Shown here piece by piece: positions 6,830 through 14,758 of a stretch of 16,933 nt of DNA. The DNA is from JAEZKC01 sp046538945 (lineage in GTDB: Bacteria > Fibrobacterota > Chitinivibrionia > Chitinivibrionales > Chitinispirillaceae). Every line of letters begins with the position of its first letter. The stretch's first letter is position 1. A program made the translations under genes and the position numbers. Under the pieces are notes generated by a model. That model saw only the letters and a list, made by a program, of their open reading frames with translations, made no database searches and was not told the DNA's origin. Location of the stretch: assembly GCA_046538945.1 (NCBI GenBank), contig JBKHHW010000064.1, positions 1 to 16,933 of the forward strand, given 5' to 3'.

Positions 6830-8554
6830 CTACCTCTTGGCCTTTTTCTGAATTTTTGCCCAAGAATCTTTCAGGGCCACGGTCCTGTTGAATACAGGCA
6901 CCCCTGGCCGCGAATCCGGGTCAACACAGAAATAGGCAAGTCGCTCGAACTGGTAGCGCTCTCCAGGTTGAACTTCTCCCAGACCAGGCTCCACTTTGCA
7001 GGAGGACAACACCTTGAGAGAGTCCGGATTAAGATTTTGCAGAAAATCACCATCAGGTGCATCGGACGGGATTTCTTTACTGAACAGATTATCGTAAAGC
7101 CTCACCTCCGCATCGAGGGCATGAGCTTCCGACACCCAGTGCAGAGTGGCCTTTGGCGAACGCCCGTCAGGAGAAGCCCCCCCCTTCGTTGCAGGATCGT
7201 AAGTACAGCGCAGCTCAACGACATTGCCCTTGTCGTCTTTCACCACATCTGTACACGTGATGAAATATGCATAGCGCAGTCGCACCTCCCGCCCGGGAGC
7301 GAGCCTGAAGAATTTCCTGGGCGGATTCTCCATGAAATCATCCTGCTCGATGTAGATGACCCTGGAAAAAGGCACTTTCCTGCTTCCCTGCGAAAGATCT
7401 TCCGGATTGTTAACAGCGTCAAACTCCTCGACCTGTTCTTCAGGATAGTTCTCAATCACTACTCTGAGAGGCTTGAGAACAGCCATCCTCCTGAGAGAAT
7501 GCCTGTTGAGATCCTCTCTGAGACAGTGTTCCAGAAGCTTGATATCCACCATACTGTCACGCTTGGCAACTCCTATCCTCTCGGCGAAACTTCTGATTGC
7601 CTCCGGAGTGTACCCCCGCCTGCGCAGCCCCGAAAGAGTAGGCATCCGGGGATCATCCCATCCATTCACATGTCCTTCCCGCACAAGCTGCAGCAGTTTA
7701 CGCTTGCTCATGACTGTATAGCTCAGATTAAGCCGTGCGAACTCGATCTGTTGGGGGTGATGGACACCGAGCTGATCAAGAAACCAATCATAAAGAGGCC
7801 TGTGATCTTCAAACTCAAGCGAGCACAGGGAGTGGGTGACACCTTCAATGGAATCCTCAAGACCGTGAGCCCAGTCATACATGGGGTAAATTTTCCAAGT
7901 ATCGCCCGTACGGTGATGAGGTGCTTTCATGATGCGGTACATGACCGGATCCCGCATATTCATATTGGGATGAGCCATGTCGATTTTGGCTCTCAACACG
8001 CGGGTACCCTCTTCAAAATCCCCTCTGGCCATGCGCATGAACAGTTCCAGATTCTCCTCAACGGAACGATTGCGGCAGGGGCTCTCCTTCCCCGGCTGTT
8101 TCAGAGTGCCGCGGTATTCGCGGATCTGCTCCGGGGTAAGATCATCGACATAGGCCTTTCCCGCCTTTATAAGCTGCAGAGCATAGTCATGCATTCTGCT
8201 GAAATAGTCGGATGCGAAATAGAGATGCTCTCCCCAGTCAAAACCAAGCCACTTAACGTCCCTCTTTATGGCTTTTATGTACTCATCCTCCTCCCTGGAG
8301 GGATTGGTATCATCAAAACGCAGGTGGCATTCACCCCCGAATTCCTGTGCCATGCCGAAATCTATGCAGATAGCCTTGGCGTGTCCGATATGAAGATAAC
8401 CGTTCGGTTCCGGCGGGAAGCGGGTTACTACCTTGCCGCCCCACTTGCCGCTTTTCATATCCTCTTTGATGACTTCCCGAATAAAATTTGAAACCGATGG
8501 TTCCGTATTGTCGGTGCCAGGATCACTTCCCCTGTTTTTATCTAACGAACTCAT
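6830..8554 (-). CDS. glnS: Glutaminyl-tRNA synthetase (GlnRS)
   Basis: This 574-residue enzyme charges tRNA-Gln directly with glutamine. It has the class I signatures: PPEPNGYLHIGH (HIGH at 55-58) and VMSKR (281-285, the KMSKS equivalent). GlnRS-type blocks include LRFDDTNP, YDWAHGLEDSIEGVTHSLCSLEFEDHRP, RLNLSYTVMSKRK, and a C-terminal beta-barrel anticodon-binding region with CTYDPATKGG and LHWVSEAHA. Length is close to the usual about 550. The ATG at 8554 has GAGG five bases upstream. It is the third gene of gltX-Dabb-glnS, 68 bases after the Dabb gene. A dedicated GlnRS together with a GluRS suggests direct glutaminylation, with no need for the GatCAB route for tRNA-Gln. The N-terminal about 20 residues are a polar extension. 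Confidence 0.96.
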   Translation of the reverse strand: MSSLDKNRGSDPGTDNTEPSVSNFIREVIKEDMKSGKWGGKVVTRFPPEPNGYLHIGHAKAICIDFGMAQEFGGECHLRFDDTNPSREEDEYIKAIKRDVKWLGFDWGEHLYFASDYFSRMHDYALQLIKAGKAYVDDLTPEQIREYRGTLKQPGKESPCRNRSVEENLELFMRMARGDFEEGTRVLRAKIDMAHPNMNMRDPVMYRIMKAPHHRTGDTWKIYPMYDWAHGLEDSIEGVTHSLCSLEFEDHRPLYDWFLDQLGVHHPQQIEFARLNLSYTVMSKRKLLQLVREGHVNGWDDPRMPTLSGLRRRGYTPEAIRSFAERIGVAKRDSMVDIKLLEHCLREDLNRHSLRRMAVLKPLRVVIENYPEEQVEEFDAVNNPEDLSQGSRKVPFSRVIYIEQDDFMENPPRKFFRLAPGREVRLRYAYFITCTDVVKDDKGNVVELRCTYDPATKGGASPDGRSPKATLHWVSEAHALDAEVRLYDNLFSKEIPSDAPDGDFLQNLNPDSLKVLSSCKVEPGLGEVQPGERYQFERLAYFCVDPDSRPGVPVFNRTVALKDSWAKIQKKAKR

Positions 8555-8622
8555 TCATACCTCAAAGAGAAAAATGGTTACAGACAAGAACATCATTACG
8601 TACTGCTGCTGCATTCTATTTG

Positions 8623-8925
8623 CTAAACTTCGTAATCCACTACAGCACGGTCGGTGCGTACATCCACCACAAACTGAGCCACTTTTTTATGAGAAGGATG
8701 CTGCTGATAAAGTTCCAGATCCTCCTTTGTCCTGAACTCGGAGAAGAGAGCGATATCCCAGGCTGACGGGTCCGGATTCAGATTCAAACCGACTTCGATT
8801 GAAACTATCTGGGATATTTCCCCTTTGAGCGCTTCCAGTTGTCTTTTGATAAGAAGAGCATTTTCAGCTTTGGTTTTGCCCAGAGCGTTATCCGCGAGCC
8901 TGAAAAAAACGATATGCTTGATCAT
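8623..8925 (-). CDS. Dabb (stress-responsive alpha/beta barrel) domain protein
   Basis: This 100-residue protein begins MIKHIVFFRL, the typical first strand of Dabb domains (dimeric ferredoxin-like alpha/beta barrel). The rest fits a single domain: a helix (about 20-33), the strand pair SIEVGLNL and WDIALFSEF, a helix with LELYQQHPSHKKVAQFV, and a final strand RAVVDYEV. Members range from plant stress proteins to small bacterial enzymes, so no reaction can be named. The start overlaps the gltX stop (ATGA), and GAGG lies four bases upstream within gltX, so translation is coupled. It sits between two aminoacyl-tRNA synthetase genes in one operon, which may or may not be meaningful. Confidence 0.88.
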   Translation of the reverse strand: MIKHIVFFRLADNALGKTKAENALLIKRQLEALKGEISQIVSIEVGLNLNPDPSAWDIALFSEFRTKEDLELYQQHPSHKKVAQFVVDVRTDRAVVDYEV

Positions 8926-10394
8926 TGTGCCTCTTTTCCTTTTATGAACTCTATTGCTTTGTCGACTCTCCGCAGTACAGTGTCTTTACCGAGCATTTCC
9001 AGCAGTTCAAAAAGCCCCGGACCGAAACTCACCCCGCTCACAGCCAAGCGGGTTGGATGAATCAACTTTCCAGCTCCAACCTCCCTGCGTTCAGCAATCC
9101 CGCGGAACCGTTCCTCGAGTTTCTGATGAGTAAAATCCTCTATCCGAGACAACTCGTTCTTGATCTCTGTGAGAAAGTCCGCGGCTTCAGGTTTGAAATT
9201 CTTCTTTGCAGCTTTCTGCTCATAGGATTCTGGATCTTTGAAAAAATAGAAGGTGTTTTCAATAAGCTCGGTAATCCTTTTTGACCTTCCCTTCATCAGT
9301 TCTATGATATTCAGAATTCGAGAATCCGTTTCTGCTGTATCCTGAGGTACCCAGTTACGCTCTTTCCATCCACTCAGCACTTCGGAAACAAGCGACTCGG
9401 AGGAACGTTCGGCCATATAAAGACCATTCATCCACTCCAGTTTCTTTTCATCCAGAACCGACGCCTTGGGTGATACCTGTTCAAGTGAAAAGGCTTTTAC
9501 AAGTTCCTCTTTAGACATTTTCTCCCGATCATCACCAGGAGCCCAGCCCAGAAGAGAGAGAAAATTGAAGAGCGCTTCCGGAAGAAAGCCGTTGCGCTTG
9601 TAATCCATTACCGAAGCAGCGCCTTTGCGTTTTGAAAGCTTTCCCCCGCTGGGCGAAAGAATGACCGGAAGGTGAGCGAACTTCGGGACCTCCCAGCCAA
9701 AAGCCTCGTAGAGCAGAACATGCCGTGGGGTGGACACGATCCACTCATCGCCCCGAAGGACATGAGTGATCCGCATACTGTGATCATCCACAACATTGGC
9801 CATATGATATGTGGGAAAGCCATCGGTTTTGATCAGCACCAGATCATCCAGGACATCGCTCTGGTATTCTATGTATCCCCTGATGAGGTCCTCGAAACCG
9901 ACCGTACGCCCCAGAGGAATTTTAAAGCGGATCACATACGGGACATTATCCTTCAGCTTCTGATCGATCTGTTCCCGGGGAAGATCTCTGCAGTGGCGAT
10001 CGTATCCCGAAGGGCATCCGCTTTTCTCCTGCTCTTCTCTGAGCTGAGCGAGTCTCTCAGGCGAACAGAAACAGCGGTAAGCAGCTCCGGAATCGAGGAG
10101 CTGCTGAGCATGCTGTTTATAGAGGTCGAGCCTTTCGGACTGCATGTAGGGCCCGAAATCACCCTCTTTCTGAGGTCCCTCATCCCAGTCCAGGCCAAGC
10201 CACTCGAGGCTTTCGAAGATCTCCTTGAGTGCGCCTTCCACAAAACGGCTTCGATCGGTATCCTCAATGCGCAGAATGAAAGAGCCCCCGTGATGGCGGG
10301 CGAAAAGGTAATTGAAGAGGGCGCTTCGAGCACCACCGATATGCAGGTATCCTGTAGGTGAGGGGGCAAACCGGACGCGTACTTTTTCAGCCAT
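8922..10394 (-). CDS. gltX: Glutamyl-tRNA synthetase (GluRS)
   Basis: This 490-residue enzyme ligates glutamate to tRNA-Glu. It shows RFAPSPTGYLHIGG (HIGG at 18-21), LRIEDTD, the zinc-binding-type insert with C108-x-C110 and Y131-x3-C135, the block RGDEWIVSTPRH, and KLSKR (252-256). A helical anticodon-binding domain follows, with LLGWAPGD and a C-terminal VGAGKLIHPTRLAVSG. Length is normal. The ATG at 10394 has AGGAG six bases upstream. It is the first gene of the operon with the Dabb protein, glnS and tRNA-Ala, behind a good promoter at 10440-10468. As glnS is present, this enzyme is probably of the discriminating type that charges tRNA-Glu only. Confidence 0.96.
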   Translation of the reverse strand: MAEKVRVRFAPSPTGYLHIGGARSALFNYLFARHHGGSFILRIEDTDRSRFVEGALKEIFESLEWLGLDWDEGPQKEGDFGPYMQSERLDLYKQHAQQLLDSGAAYRCFCSPERLAQLREEQEKSGCPSGYDRHCRDLPREQIDQKLKDNVPYVIRFKIPLGRTVGFEDLIRGYIEYQSDVLDDLVLIKTDGFPTYHMANVVDDHSMRITHVLRGDEWIVSTPRHVLLYEAFGWEVPKFAHLPVILSPSGGKLSKRKGAASVMDYKRNGFLPEALFNFLSLLGWAPGDDREKMSKEELVKAFSLEQVSPKASVLDEKKLEWMNGLYMAERSSESLVSEVLSGWKERNWVPQDTAETDSRILNIIELMKGRSKRITELIENTFYFFKDPESYEQKAAKKNFKPEAADFLTEIKNELSRIEDFTHQKLEERFRGIAERREVGAGKLIHPTRLAVSGVSFGPGLFELLEMLGKDTVLRRVDKAIEFIKGKEAQ

Positions 10395-10439
10395 TCACAG
10401 CTCCTAATCTCTTTTCTCAGGTTCTCTTAAAATCTAGTT

Positions 10440-10468
10440 AATATACCACTTTACAGACCTGGGAACAA
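10440..10468 (-). promoter_or_regulatory. Candidate promoter for the gltX operon
   Basis: On the minus strand TTGTTC (10468-10463) and TATATT (10445-10440) are separated by 17 bases, about 45 bases before the gltX ATG. The -10 matches five of six consensus bases. No T-box-like or other structured leader is visible in the short 5' region. Confidence 0.5.
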
Positions 10469-10549
10469 TGGGCCAGAAACAGCGGAATGCTGAACCGTAC
10501 CTGACCTAAATGCTACAATAAAAGGCCTGTAAAAAATATTATTTCCTGG

Positions 10550-10578
10550 TTGCATTTAAACGGATTTCATGGTAGAAT
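10550..10578 (+). promoter_or_regulatory. Candidate promoter for the receiver/HD-GYP operon
   Basis: TTGCAT (10550-10555) is 17 bases from TAGAAT (10573-10578). A start near 10585 leaves a leader of about 45 bases to the ATG at 10631. This rules out translation from the TTG and other upstream in-frame codons, which fall within the promoter. Confidence 0.55.
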
Positions 10579-10630
10579 ATTTTGTCGTAGCATAGGGCTA
10601 ATACATCTTACTGGGAATCAACAACTTACG

Positions 10631-11008
10631 ATGATGGACAAAACAATTCTCATAGTCGACGATGCCAAAGAAATCCGGCAGCTGGTTAAAGCTACTCTCG
10701 AGTTCGAGGGTTGTACAGTTGTGGAGGCCAATAGCGGCTCCCAAGCAGTTGAAGCAGCGTTGGAGTTCATGCCTGATCTTATCATCATGGATATGGCCAT
10801 GCCCGGTGAAATGAACGGTATTGAAGCTACCAGAGCCATCAAACAGAACAAGAACACCTCCGGATGCAAAATAATCATGCTTACCGGCTCGGACGGTGCG
10901 CTCCGGGAAGAAGCACATGAAGCCGGAGCTTCGGAATTTTTCAATAAACCGTTCAGTCCGCTACACCTGATTAACAAAGTTGAAGAACTGCTTGGAAAGG
11001 AAGGCTGA
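10631..11008 (+). CDS. Single-domain response regulator (CheY-like receiver)
   Basis: This 125-residue protein is only a receiver domain. The acidic pocket is D10-D11, the phosphorylation site is D54 (LIIMDMAMPG), the switch Thr is T85 (IIMLTGS) and the conserved Lys is K106 (FFNKPFSP). The frame is open upstream, but the ATG pair at 10631/10634 is where the family starts and lies downstream of the promoter; there is no clear Shine-Dalgarno sequence. No histidine kinase is nearby, so the phosphodonor is encoded elsewhere. Its stop is one base from the ATG of the HD-GYP gene, so the two are coupled and the receiver probably controls that enzyme by protein contact, like the fused receiver of RpfG-type proteins. 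Confidence 0.92.
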   Translation: MMDKTILIVDDAKEIRQLVKATLEFEGCTVVEANSGSQAVEAALEFMPDLIIMDMAMPGEMNGIEATRAIKQNKNTSGCKIIMLTGSDGALREEAHEAGASEFFNKPFSPLHLINKVEELLGKEG

Positions 11009-11009
11009 A

Positions 11010-11999
11010 ATGTCCTCCGGTGATAGTGATCCGAAAGAACCTGTCGGTTTGAACGAAAGCGAGCCTGATTACTACACCCTTTACCTTCGCGAAAAAAGGC
11101 GCAACAACGAACTACAACAGGAAATCCAGTTTTACCAGTCAGAAACCAGGGATATCAGGCGTCAGCTCGCAAATATTCATGAACATGCCAAAAAGAAACG
11201 CCGCGATCTGGCCTTCTCCAACGAACAGCTGAAAGAAAAGCAGCGGGATCTTGCTCTGACATACAGTCAGTTGGAAAGATTCGCCACCGACCTCGGTTTA
11301 ATCAATTCAAATCTCAAAAAAACCAACAGAGAGCTGCAGGAAGCCTACAAAGACACCATTCACAGATTGGTACTGGCTAGCGAATACAAGGATAACGAAA
11401 CCGGCGACCACATAAACCGCATGTGCCGCTACAGCGCTCATCTGGCTGAAATAATCGGCCTCTCCAGACAGGAAATCGAAGAAATCGAGTTTTCCGCACC
11501 GATGCATGATGTAGGCAAAATCGGCATTCCTGACAATATCATTCTGAAAAACGGCAAATTGACCAACGAAGAATTCGACATCATCAAATCTCACACTGTG
11601 ATAGGAGCCGGCATTCTAAAAAGTTCCAAATCCGGGTCATCGAATGAACCGCGTATACTTGAATGTGCCAGAGAAATTGCGCTCTTTCATCATGAGAAAT
11701 GGAACGGCCGCGGATATCCCGAAGGGAGGAAAAAGGAGGAAATACCGCTTATAGCCCGAATCGTGGCCATCTGCGACACCTTCGACGCGCTCACATCAAA
11801 GCGACCCTACAAAAACCCCTACCCCATCGAGGTATCCTGCGATATCATCCGCAAGGAAAAAGGGGAACATTTCGATCCGGATCTGACTAAGGCGTTTCTG
11901 GACAACATTGACGACTTTGCCAGGATAAAAAAGGAAATCGACAACACTGACGAGATTGTAAGCGACTTCTCCTGGAGCGAAAGGGATAGAGTCGGTTAA
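11010..11999 (+). CDS. HD-GYP phosphodiesterase with N-terminal coiled coil
   Basis: This 329-residue protein should hydrolyse cyclic di-GMP in the cytoplasm. Residues about 25-115 are a long charged coiled coil (repeated Glu, Lys, Arg and Gln heptads). The HD-GYP domain follows: E125 and H134 (ASEYKDNETGDH), HDVGKIGIPD (166-175), H195, the signature HHEKWNGRGYP (227-237) and D256 (CDTFDALTSKRPY). All expected metal ligands and the GYP motif are intact, so it is probably active. The frame runs back to a TTG at 10980, but the ATG at 11010 has AAGGAAGG five bases upstream and directly follows the receiver stop. The receiver domain usually fused to such proteins is here a separate upstream gene. 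The coiled coil could mediate dimerisation or receiver docking. Confidence 0.93.
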   Translation: MSSGDSDPKEPVGLNESEPDYYTLYLREKRRNNELQQEIQFYQSETRDIRRQLANIHEHAKKKRRDLAFSNEQLKEKQRDLALTYSQLERFATDLGLINSNLKKTNRELQEAYKDTIHRLVLASEYKDNETGDHINRMCRYSAHLAEIIGLSRQEIEEIEFSAPMHDVGKIGIPDNIILKNGKLTNEEFDIIKSHTVIGAGILKSSKSGSSNEPRILECAREIALFHHEKWNGRGYPEGRKKEEIPLIARIVAICDTFDALTSKRPYKNPYPIEVSCDIIRKEKGEHFDPDLTKAFLDNIDDFARIKKEIDNTDEIVSDFSWSERDRVG

Positions 12000-12075
12000 C
12001 ATGTAAAAGTCCGGAAAAAAACCGAATTGATCTAAAGAATTCATTATTCACACACAACAAAAGATATAGCTGCCC

Positions 12076-13059
12076 ATGCGAATTCTCATAATCGGCGGGA
12101 CAGGCAACATTTCCTCATGCGTGACAGAGCGGCTGTTGGAGAGCGGCAATTCTTTGACACTGGTAACCTCCGGAACCCGCCCGGTCCCGTCAGGCTGCAA
12201 GCACATCAGAGCAAACCGTTTCGATTCATACGAATTTGAAAAGGCATTAAGAAACACAGAATCCGATGTGGTTGTTGATTTCATGGCCTTCACACCCAAA
12301 CACCTCCAGAGTGACTACAGGGTGTTTGAAGGCAGAATCAAGCAGTTCATTTTTATAAGCAGCGCAACCGTCTACCACAAACCGCACGTAAAACTGCCCA
12401 TCACGGAGCTGACACCCCGAAAAAACCCGTTCTGGCCCTATGCACAGGAAAAAATCGCCTGTGAGGAATATCTGGAATCGGTTCACGGTGACAACTTCCC
12501 CGTTACAATCGTCCGTCCATCCCACACATTCGGTAACACATGGATTCCCTCTCCAATAAACGGGTGCGGATTCACCATTGCGGGAAGAATCCTTGAAGGA
12601 AAGCCATTCATTATTCACGACAAAGGTGAATCACTCTGGACTCTCACCGCCTCATCCGATTTTGCATCAGGTCTGGTGGGGCTTATCGGAAACAAAGACG
12701 CCGTCGGTGAGGCATTCCACATAACCAGCGATGAAAACCTCAGCTGGAACTGCATCTATGAAGAACTGGGTAGAGCTCTCAATACGCAAATCCGACCGAT
12801 TCACATACCCTCAGAATTCATTGCGAAAGTCTACCCCGACGCACTGGGAATGCTCATGGGCGACAAACGTGAGGACGGTGTGTTCGACAATTCCAAAATC
12901 AAAAAATTCGTTCCCGGATTCCAATGCAGGAAACACTTTTCGGATCAGATCAGACAATCCGTGAGCTGGTTTATGGAAAACCCCGAGCGTCAGGTGTGCG
13001 ACCCGAATGAAAACAGGCTGATAGATTCGATTATTTCAGCATGGAGACATGCCGGGTAA
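12076..13059 (+). CDS. NAD(P)-dependent epimerase/dehydratase-like protein (extended SDR)
   Basis: This 327-residue protein begins with a Rossmann nucleotide-binding motif (ILIIGGTGNIS, glycines at 7-10) and has the extended-SDR active site: SSATVY (95-100) and YAQEK (Y122-x3-K126), followed by the IVRPSHTFG substrate-domain block. Such enzymes modify nucleotide sugars or related substrates. The overall pattern also resembles the CSP41/isoflavone-reductase-like side of the family, where the function is often RNA- or stress-related, so the substrate cannot be named. The third glycine of GxxGxxG is Ser, which this subgroup tolerates. The ATG at 12076 fits the Rossmann start, but no Shine-Dalgarno sequence is visible. 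It stands alone, 76 bases after the HD-GYP gene, and may be the end of that operon. No terminator lies between them that I can support. Confidence 0.85.
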   Translation: MRILIIGGTGNISSCVTERLLESGNSLTLVTSGTRPVPSGCKHIRANRFDSYEFEKALRNTESDVVVDFMAFTPKHLQSDYRVFEGRIKQFIFISSATVYHKPHVKLPITELTPRKNPFWPYAQEKIACEEYLESVHGDNFPVTIVRPSHTFGNTWIPSPINGCGFTIAGRILEGKPFIIHDKGESLWTLTASSDFASGLVGLIGNKDAVGEAFHITSDENLSWNCIYEELGRALNTQIRPIHIPSEFIAKVYPDALGMLMGDKREDGVFDNSKIKKFVPGFQCRKHFSDQIRQSVSWFMENPERQVCDPNENRLIDSIISAWRHAG

Positions 13060-13110
13060 CGTTCCGCCCGAATTCCAGTGTTCAGAACTAATCTTCTTTT
13101 CCGATTTACC

Positions 13111-13130
13111 TTTCGGTAGAACTACCGAAA
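13111..13130. terminator. Palindrome between convergent genes, possible bidirectional terminator
   Basis: TTTCGGTA and TACCGAAA form a perfect eight-base stem around GAAC, between the convergent SDR and TPR genes. The arms end in TTT/AAA, but no long T run follows on either strand, so termination would be weak. It could instead be a protein-binding palindrome. Confidence 0.4.
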
Positions 13131-13159
13131 TCAGCAGGCTTATCCAAGACCGAACGCAG

Positions 13160-13990
13160 CTATCGTTTGGGAAAGAACCGTCTTTTCTGCTCACGCCACT
13201 TCTGGGGTTCTTTCAAAGTGTGATCGGGGTAGCGTTCAATCAGGTTCTGCAGTTCTGTTCTGGCAAGGTTGGCATCCGGATCACGCTCAGGATCAAGATT
13301 GAGGTAGCGATTGAACCAAATCATGGACGATTCGGGATCCTTCTTATAGAAGCGATAAAAGAAAGCGATATTCTTGGCGATTTGGGGATCCCTGGGATCG
13401 AGAGCCCAGGCTTTTTTGAACATCCGCTCAGCATCATCGAACCTGTCGGTTTCGGCATACAATATGCCCAGAGCCAGCACAGCTTCCGAGTTTTGCCTGT
13501 CACAGGCAACCGCAGTGTTGAACTGCTCCTCAGATTCCCCGAAACGCCCCTGTTTTTTGTAAAGATTACCGAGCAGAATCATCGCTTTGACATTTTCGGG
13601 TTCGAGAGCGAGAACCTCCAGAAAACACCTTTCCGCTTCATCAGCCATAGGGTGCGAAATCCAGTTGTCGGGATTCACTCCGTAACTTCCCCACTGCTCC
13701 CTCCTTAGCTGCTGCTCGAGAATACCGAAAATGATTTGCCCACGCAGAACACGTTCGCGGATTCGGTTTCCATTTCGGAACTCCACTTTATTCAGTACTG
13801 AAAGGGCCTCCTGGTACTTGCCTTTCTTCAAAAGACGTTCGGTGGAGTTGAGCGACGGCGAGTAATGATTGTAGATGAACTTTATGGCGACACTCGCCCC
13901 CAGGAGCAGGAAGGCGCATATGACACCGCTGATAAGAATAACCGGAAAAGAGAGCCCGTTTCTTTCAAAATCCGAACGCCTACTGCTCAT
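13160..13990 (-). CDS. Membrane-anchored TPR protein
   Basis: This 276-residue protein has a short polar N-terminus, one hydrophobic segment (about 14-37), then tetratricopeptide repeats. Clear units are seen around 115-135 (AERCFLEVLALEPEN), 137-168 (AMILLGNLYKKQGRFGESEEQF), 170-201 (AVLALGILYAETDRFDDAERMFKKAWALDPRD) and 204-232. A partial repeat-like helix pair lies just after the membrane segment (LLKKGKYQEALSVL). The C-terminus is basic (KRRFFPKR). Such proteins scaffold envelope complexes. The positive residues (RR, R10) before the hydrophobic segment suggest the repeats face the periplasm. It is last in a five-gene operon, three bases after the preceding lipoprotein gene. No close Shine-Dalgarno sequence is seen, so translation is probably coupled. 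Confidence 0.85.
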   Translation of the reverse strand: MSSRRSDFERNGLSFPVILISGVICAFLLLGASVAIKFIYNHYSPSLNSTERLLKKGKYQEALSVLNKVEFRNGNRIRERVLRGQIIFGILEQQLRREQWGSYGVNPDNWISHPMADEAERCFLEVLALEPENVKAMILLGNLYKKQGRFGESEEQFNTAVACDRQNSEAVLALGILYAETDRFDDAERMFKKAWALDPRDPQIAKNIAFFYRFYKKDPESSMIWFNRYLNLDPERDPDANLARTELQNLIERYPDHTLKEPQKWREQKRRFFPKR

Positions 13991-13993
13991 CCA

Positions 13994-14389
13994 CTACTTC
14001 CCGATAGTAAAACTGCTGACATTTTCAAATGTAACCGAATACCTCCCGTGGTCACTCCTGCCGACCAGCCCGTTATCCGCCGAAATAAAACACGTTCCCT
14101 TATCCGATGCACCGAGGCTCGAACCGTCAGACAGTTCGATCTGCGCCCCCAGATACAGTTCACCATCGACAGCAGTAGTAACAGAAGGATCAATGCTGCA
14201 GGTTTTCACAACTTTGAGCGGCAGCTCTCTTCTGACTCCTCCACAGTACACTTTCAGAGCAGGGTACTTCTGAAGTTTCACTTTCTTCAATTCCGCCCTG
14301 TGCTCTGACTTGTCCACAACGGTTCCGCTCAGGGCACACCCGCAGACAGTCAGCCCGACGCAGAGCGTAAACCAGAGAAGAACTTTCAT
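13994..14389 (-). CDS. Putative lipoprotein, family not recognised
   Basis: This 131-residue protein has a signal peptide (basic start MK, hydrophobic 3-15) and a lipobox-like VCGC with the likely lipidated Cys at 18, so it should be anchored to a membrane facing the periplasm. The mature part is predicted to be mostly beta strands (repeated alternating patterns such as GELYLGAQIELSDGSS and GRYSVTFENVSSFTI), with two further cysteines (about 49 and 64) that could form a disulfide. I do not recognise the fold. The ATG overlaps the stop of the STAS gene by one base (TGATG), which indicates coupling. Its partners are a STAS protein and a TPR protein, so an envelope role linked to that module is likely. 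Confidence 0.75.
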   Translation of the reverse strand: MKVLLWFTLCVGLTVCGCALSGTVVDKSEHRAELKKVKLQKYPALKVYCGGVRRELPLKVVKTCSIDPSVTTAVDGELYLGAQIELSDGSSLGASDKGTCFISADNGLVGRSDHGRYSVTFENVSSFTIGK

Positions 14390-14736
14390 CAGACTGTCGC
14401 CTTCTGAGCCTCGAGAAATTCACTCTGGGAATTGTAGGTCTGAATAAGCCGGTTTATTCCCACCATCTCAAGCACCCGCCTGACCTGATTATCCTCAGCT
14501 ATGATGAAAACCGAACCGTTGTTCTCCTGCACATCGCAGAGACAATGAATGAAAATGCTGATTCCTGCGCTGTCCAGATAGGTGGTGCGCTCCAGATTGA
14601 AAACAAAATGATGATGTCCCTCTTCGATAAGGCCTGAGATCTCATCATCAAGGATTTTGGTGTTTGCATCAGTATCAATGTTGCCGACAATATGAATCAT
14701 TTTGAATTTTTCGACCGGCTCAATTTCATACTGCAT
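14389..14736 (-). CDS. STAS domain protein (anti-sigma factor antagonist type)
   Basis: This 115-residue protein is a single STAS domain. The signature is YLDSAGISIFI with the phosphorylatable serine at residue 56, matching SpoIIAA/RsbV-type antagonists and their non-sigma relatives. The opening strands (MIHIVGNIDT) and a later helix (VRRVLEMVGINRLIQTY) are also typical. Known members are switched by serine phosphorylation through an RsbW-like kinase and a PP2C phosphatase; neither is in this operon, so the partner must lie elsewhere or the protein has another role. The ATG at 14736 has a perfect AAGGAGG five bases upstream, the strongest ribosome binding site of the operon. It follows the 60-residue gene and overlaps the lipoprotein gene by one base. 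Confidence 0.93.
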   Translation of the reverse strand: MQYEIEPVEKFKMIHIVGNIDTDANTKILDDEISGLIEEGHHHFVFNLERTTYLDSAGISIFIHCLCDVQENNGSVFIIAEDNQVRRVLEMVGINRLIQTYNSQSEFLEAQKATV

Positions 14737-14758
14737 TCCAACCTCCTTGTACTGAACT

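Noticed and set aside
6968..8491. Long plus-strand open frame (507 residues) opposite glnS
   Set aside because: It mirrors glnS, has no domain pattern and no ribosome binding site, and glnS itself is unambiguous.
9672..10361. Plus-strand open frame opposite gltX
   Set aside because: It is antisense to a clear gltX, with no start signal or motif.
10550..10630. N-terminal extension of the receiver protein
   Set aside because: The codons lie within the -35/-10 promoter elements and add residues absent from CheY-like domains.
12000..12075. Terminator or promoter between the HD-GYP and SDR genes
   Set aside because: CCGG and CCGA pieces around an A run do not form a convincing stem, and no -35/-10 pair with proper spacing is seen.
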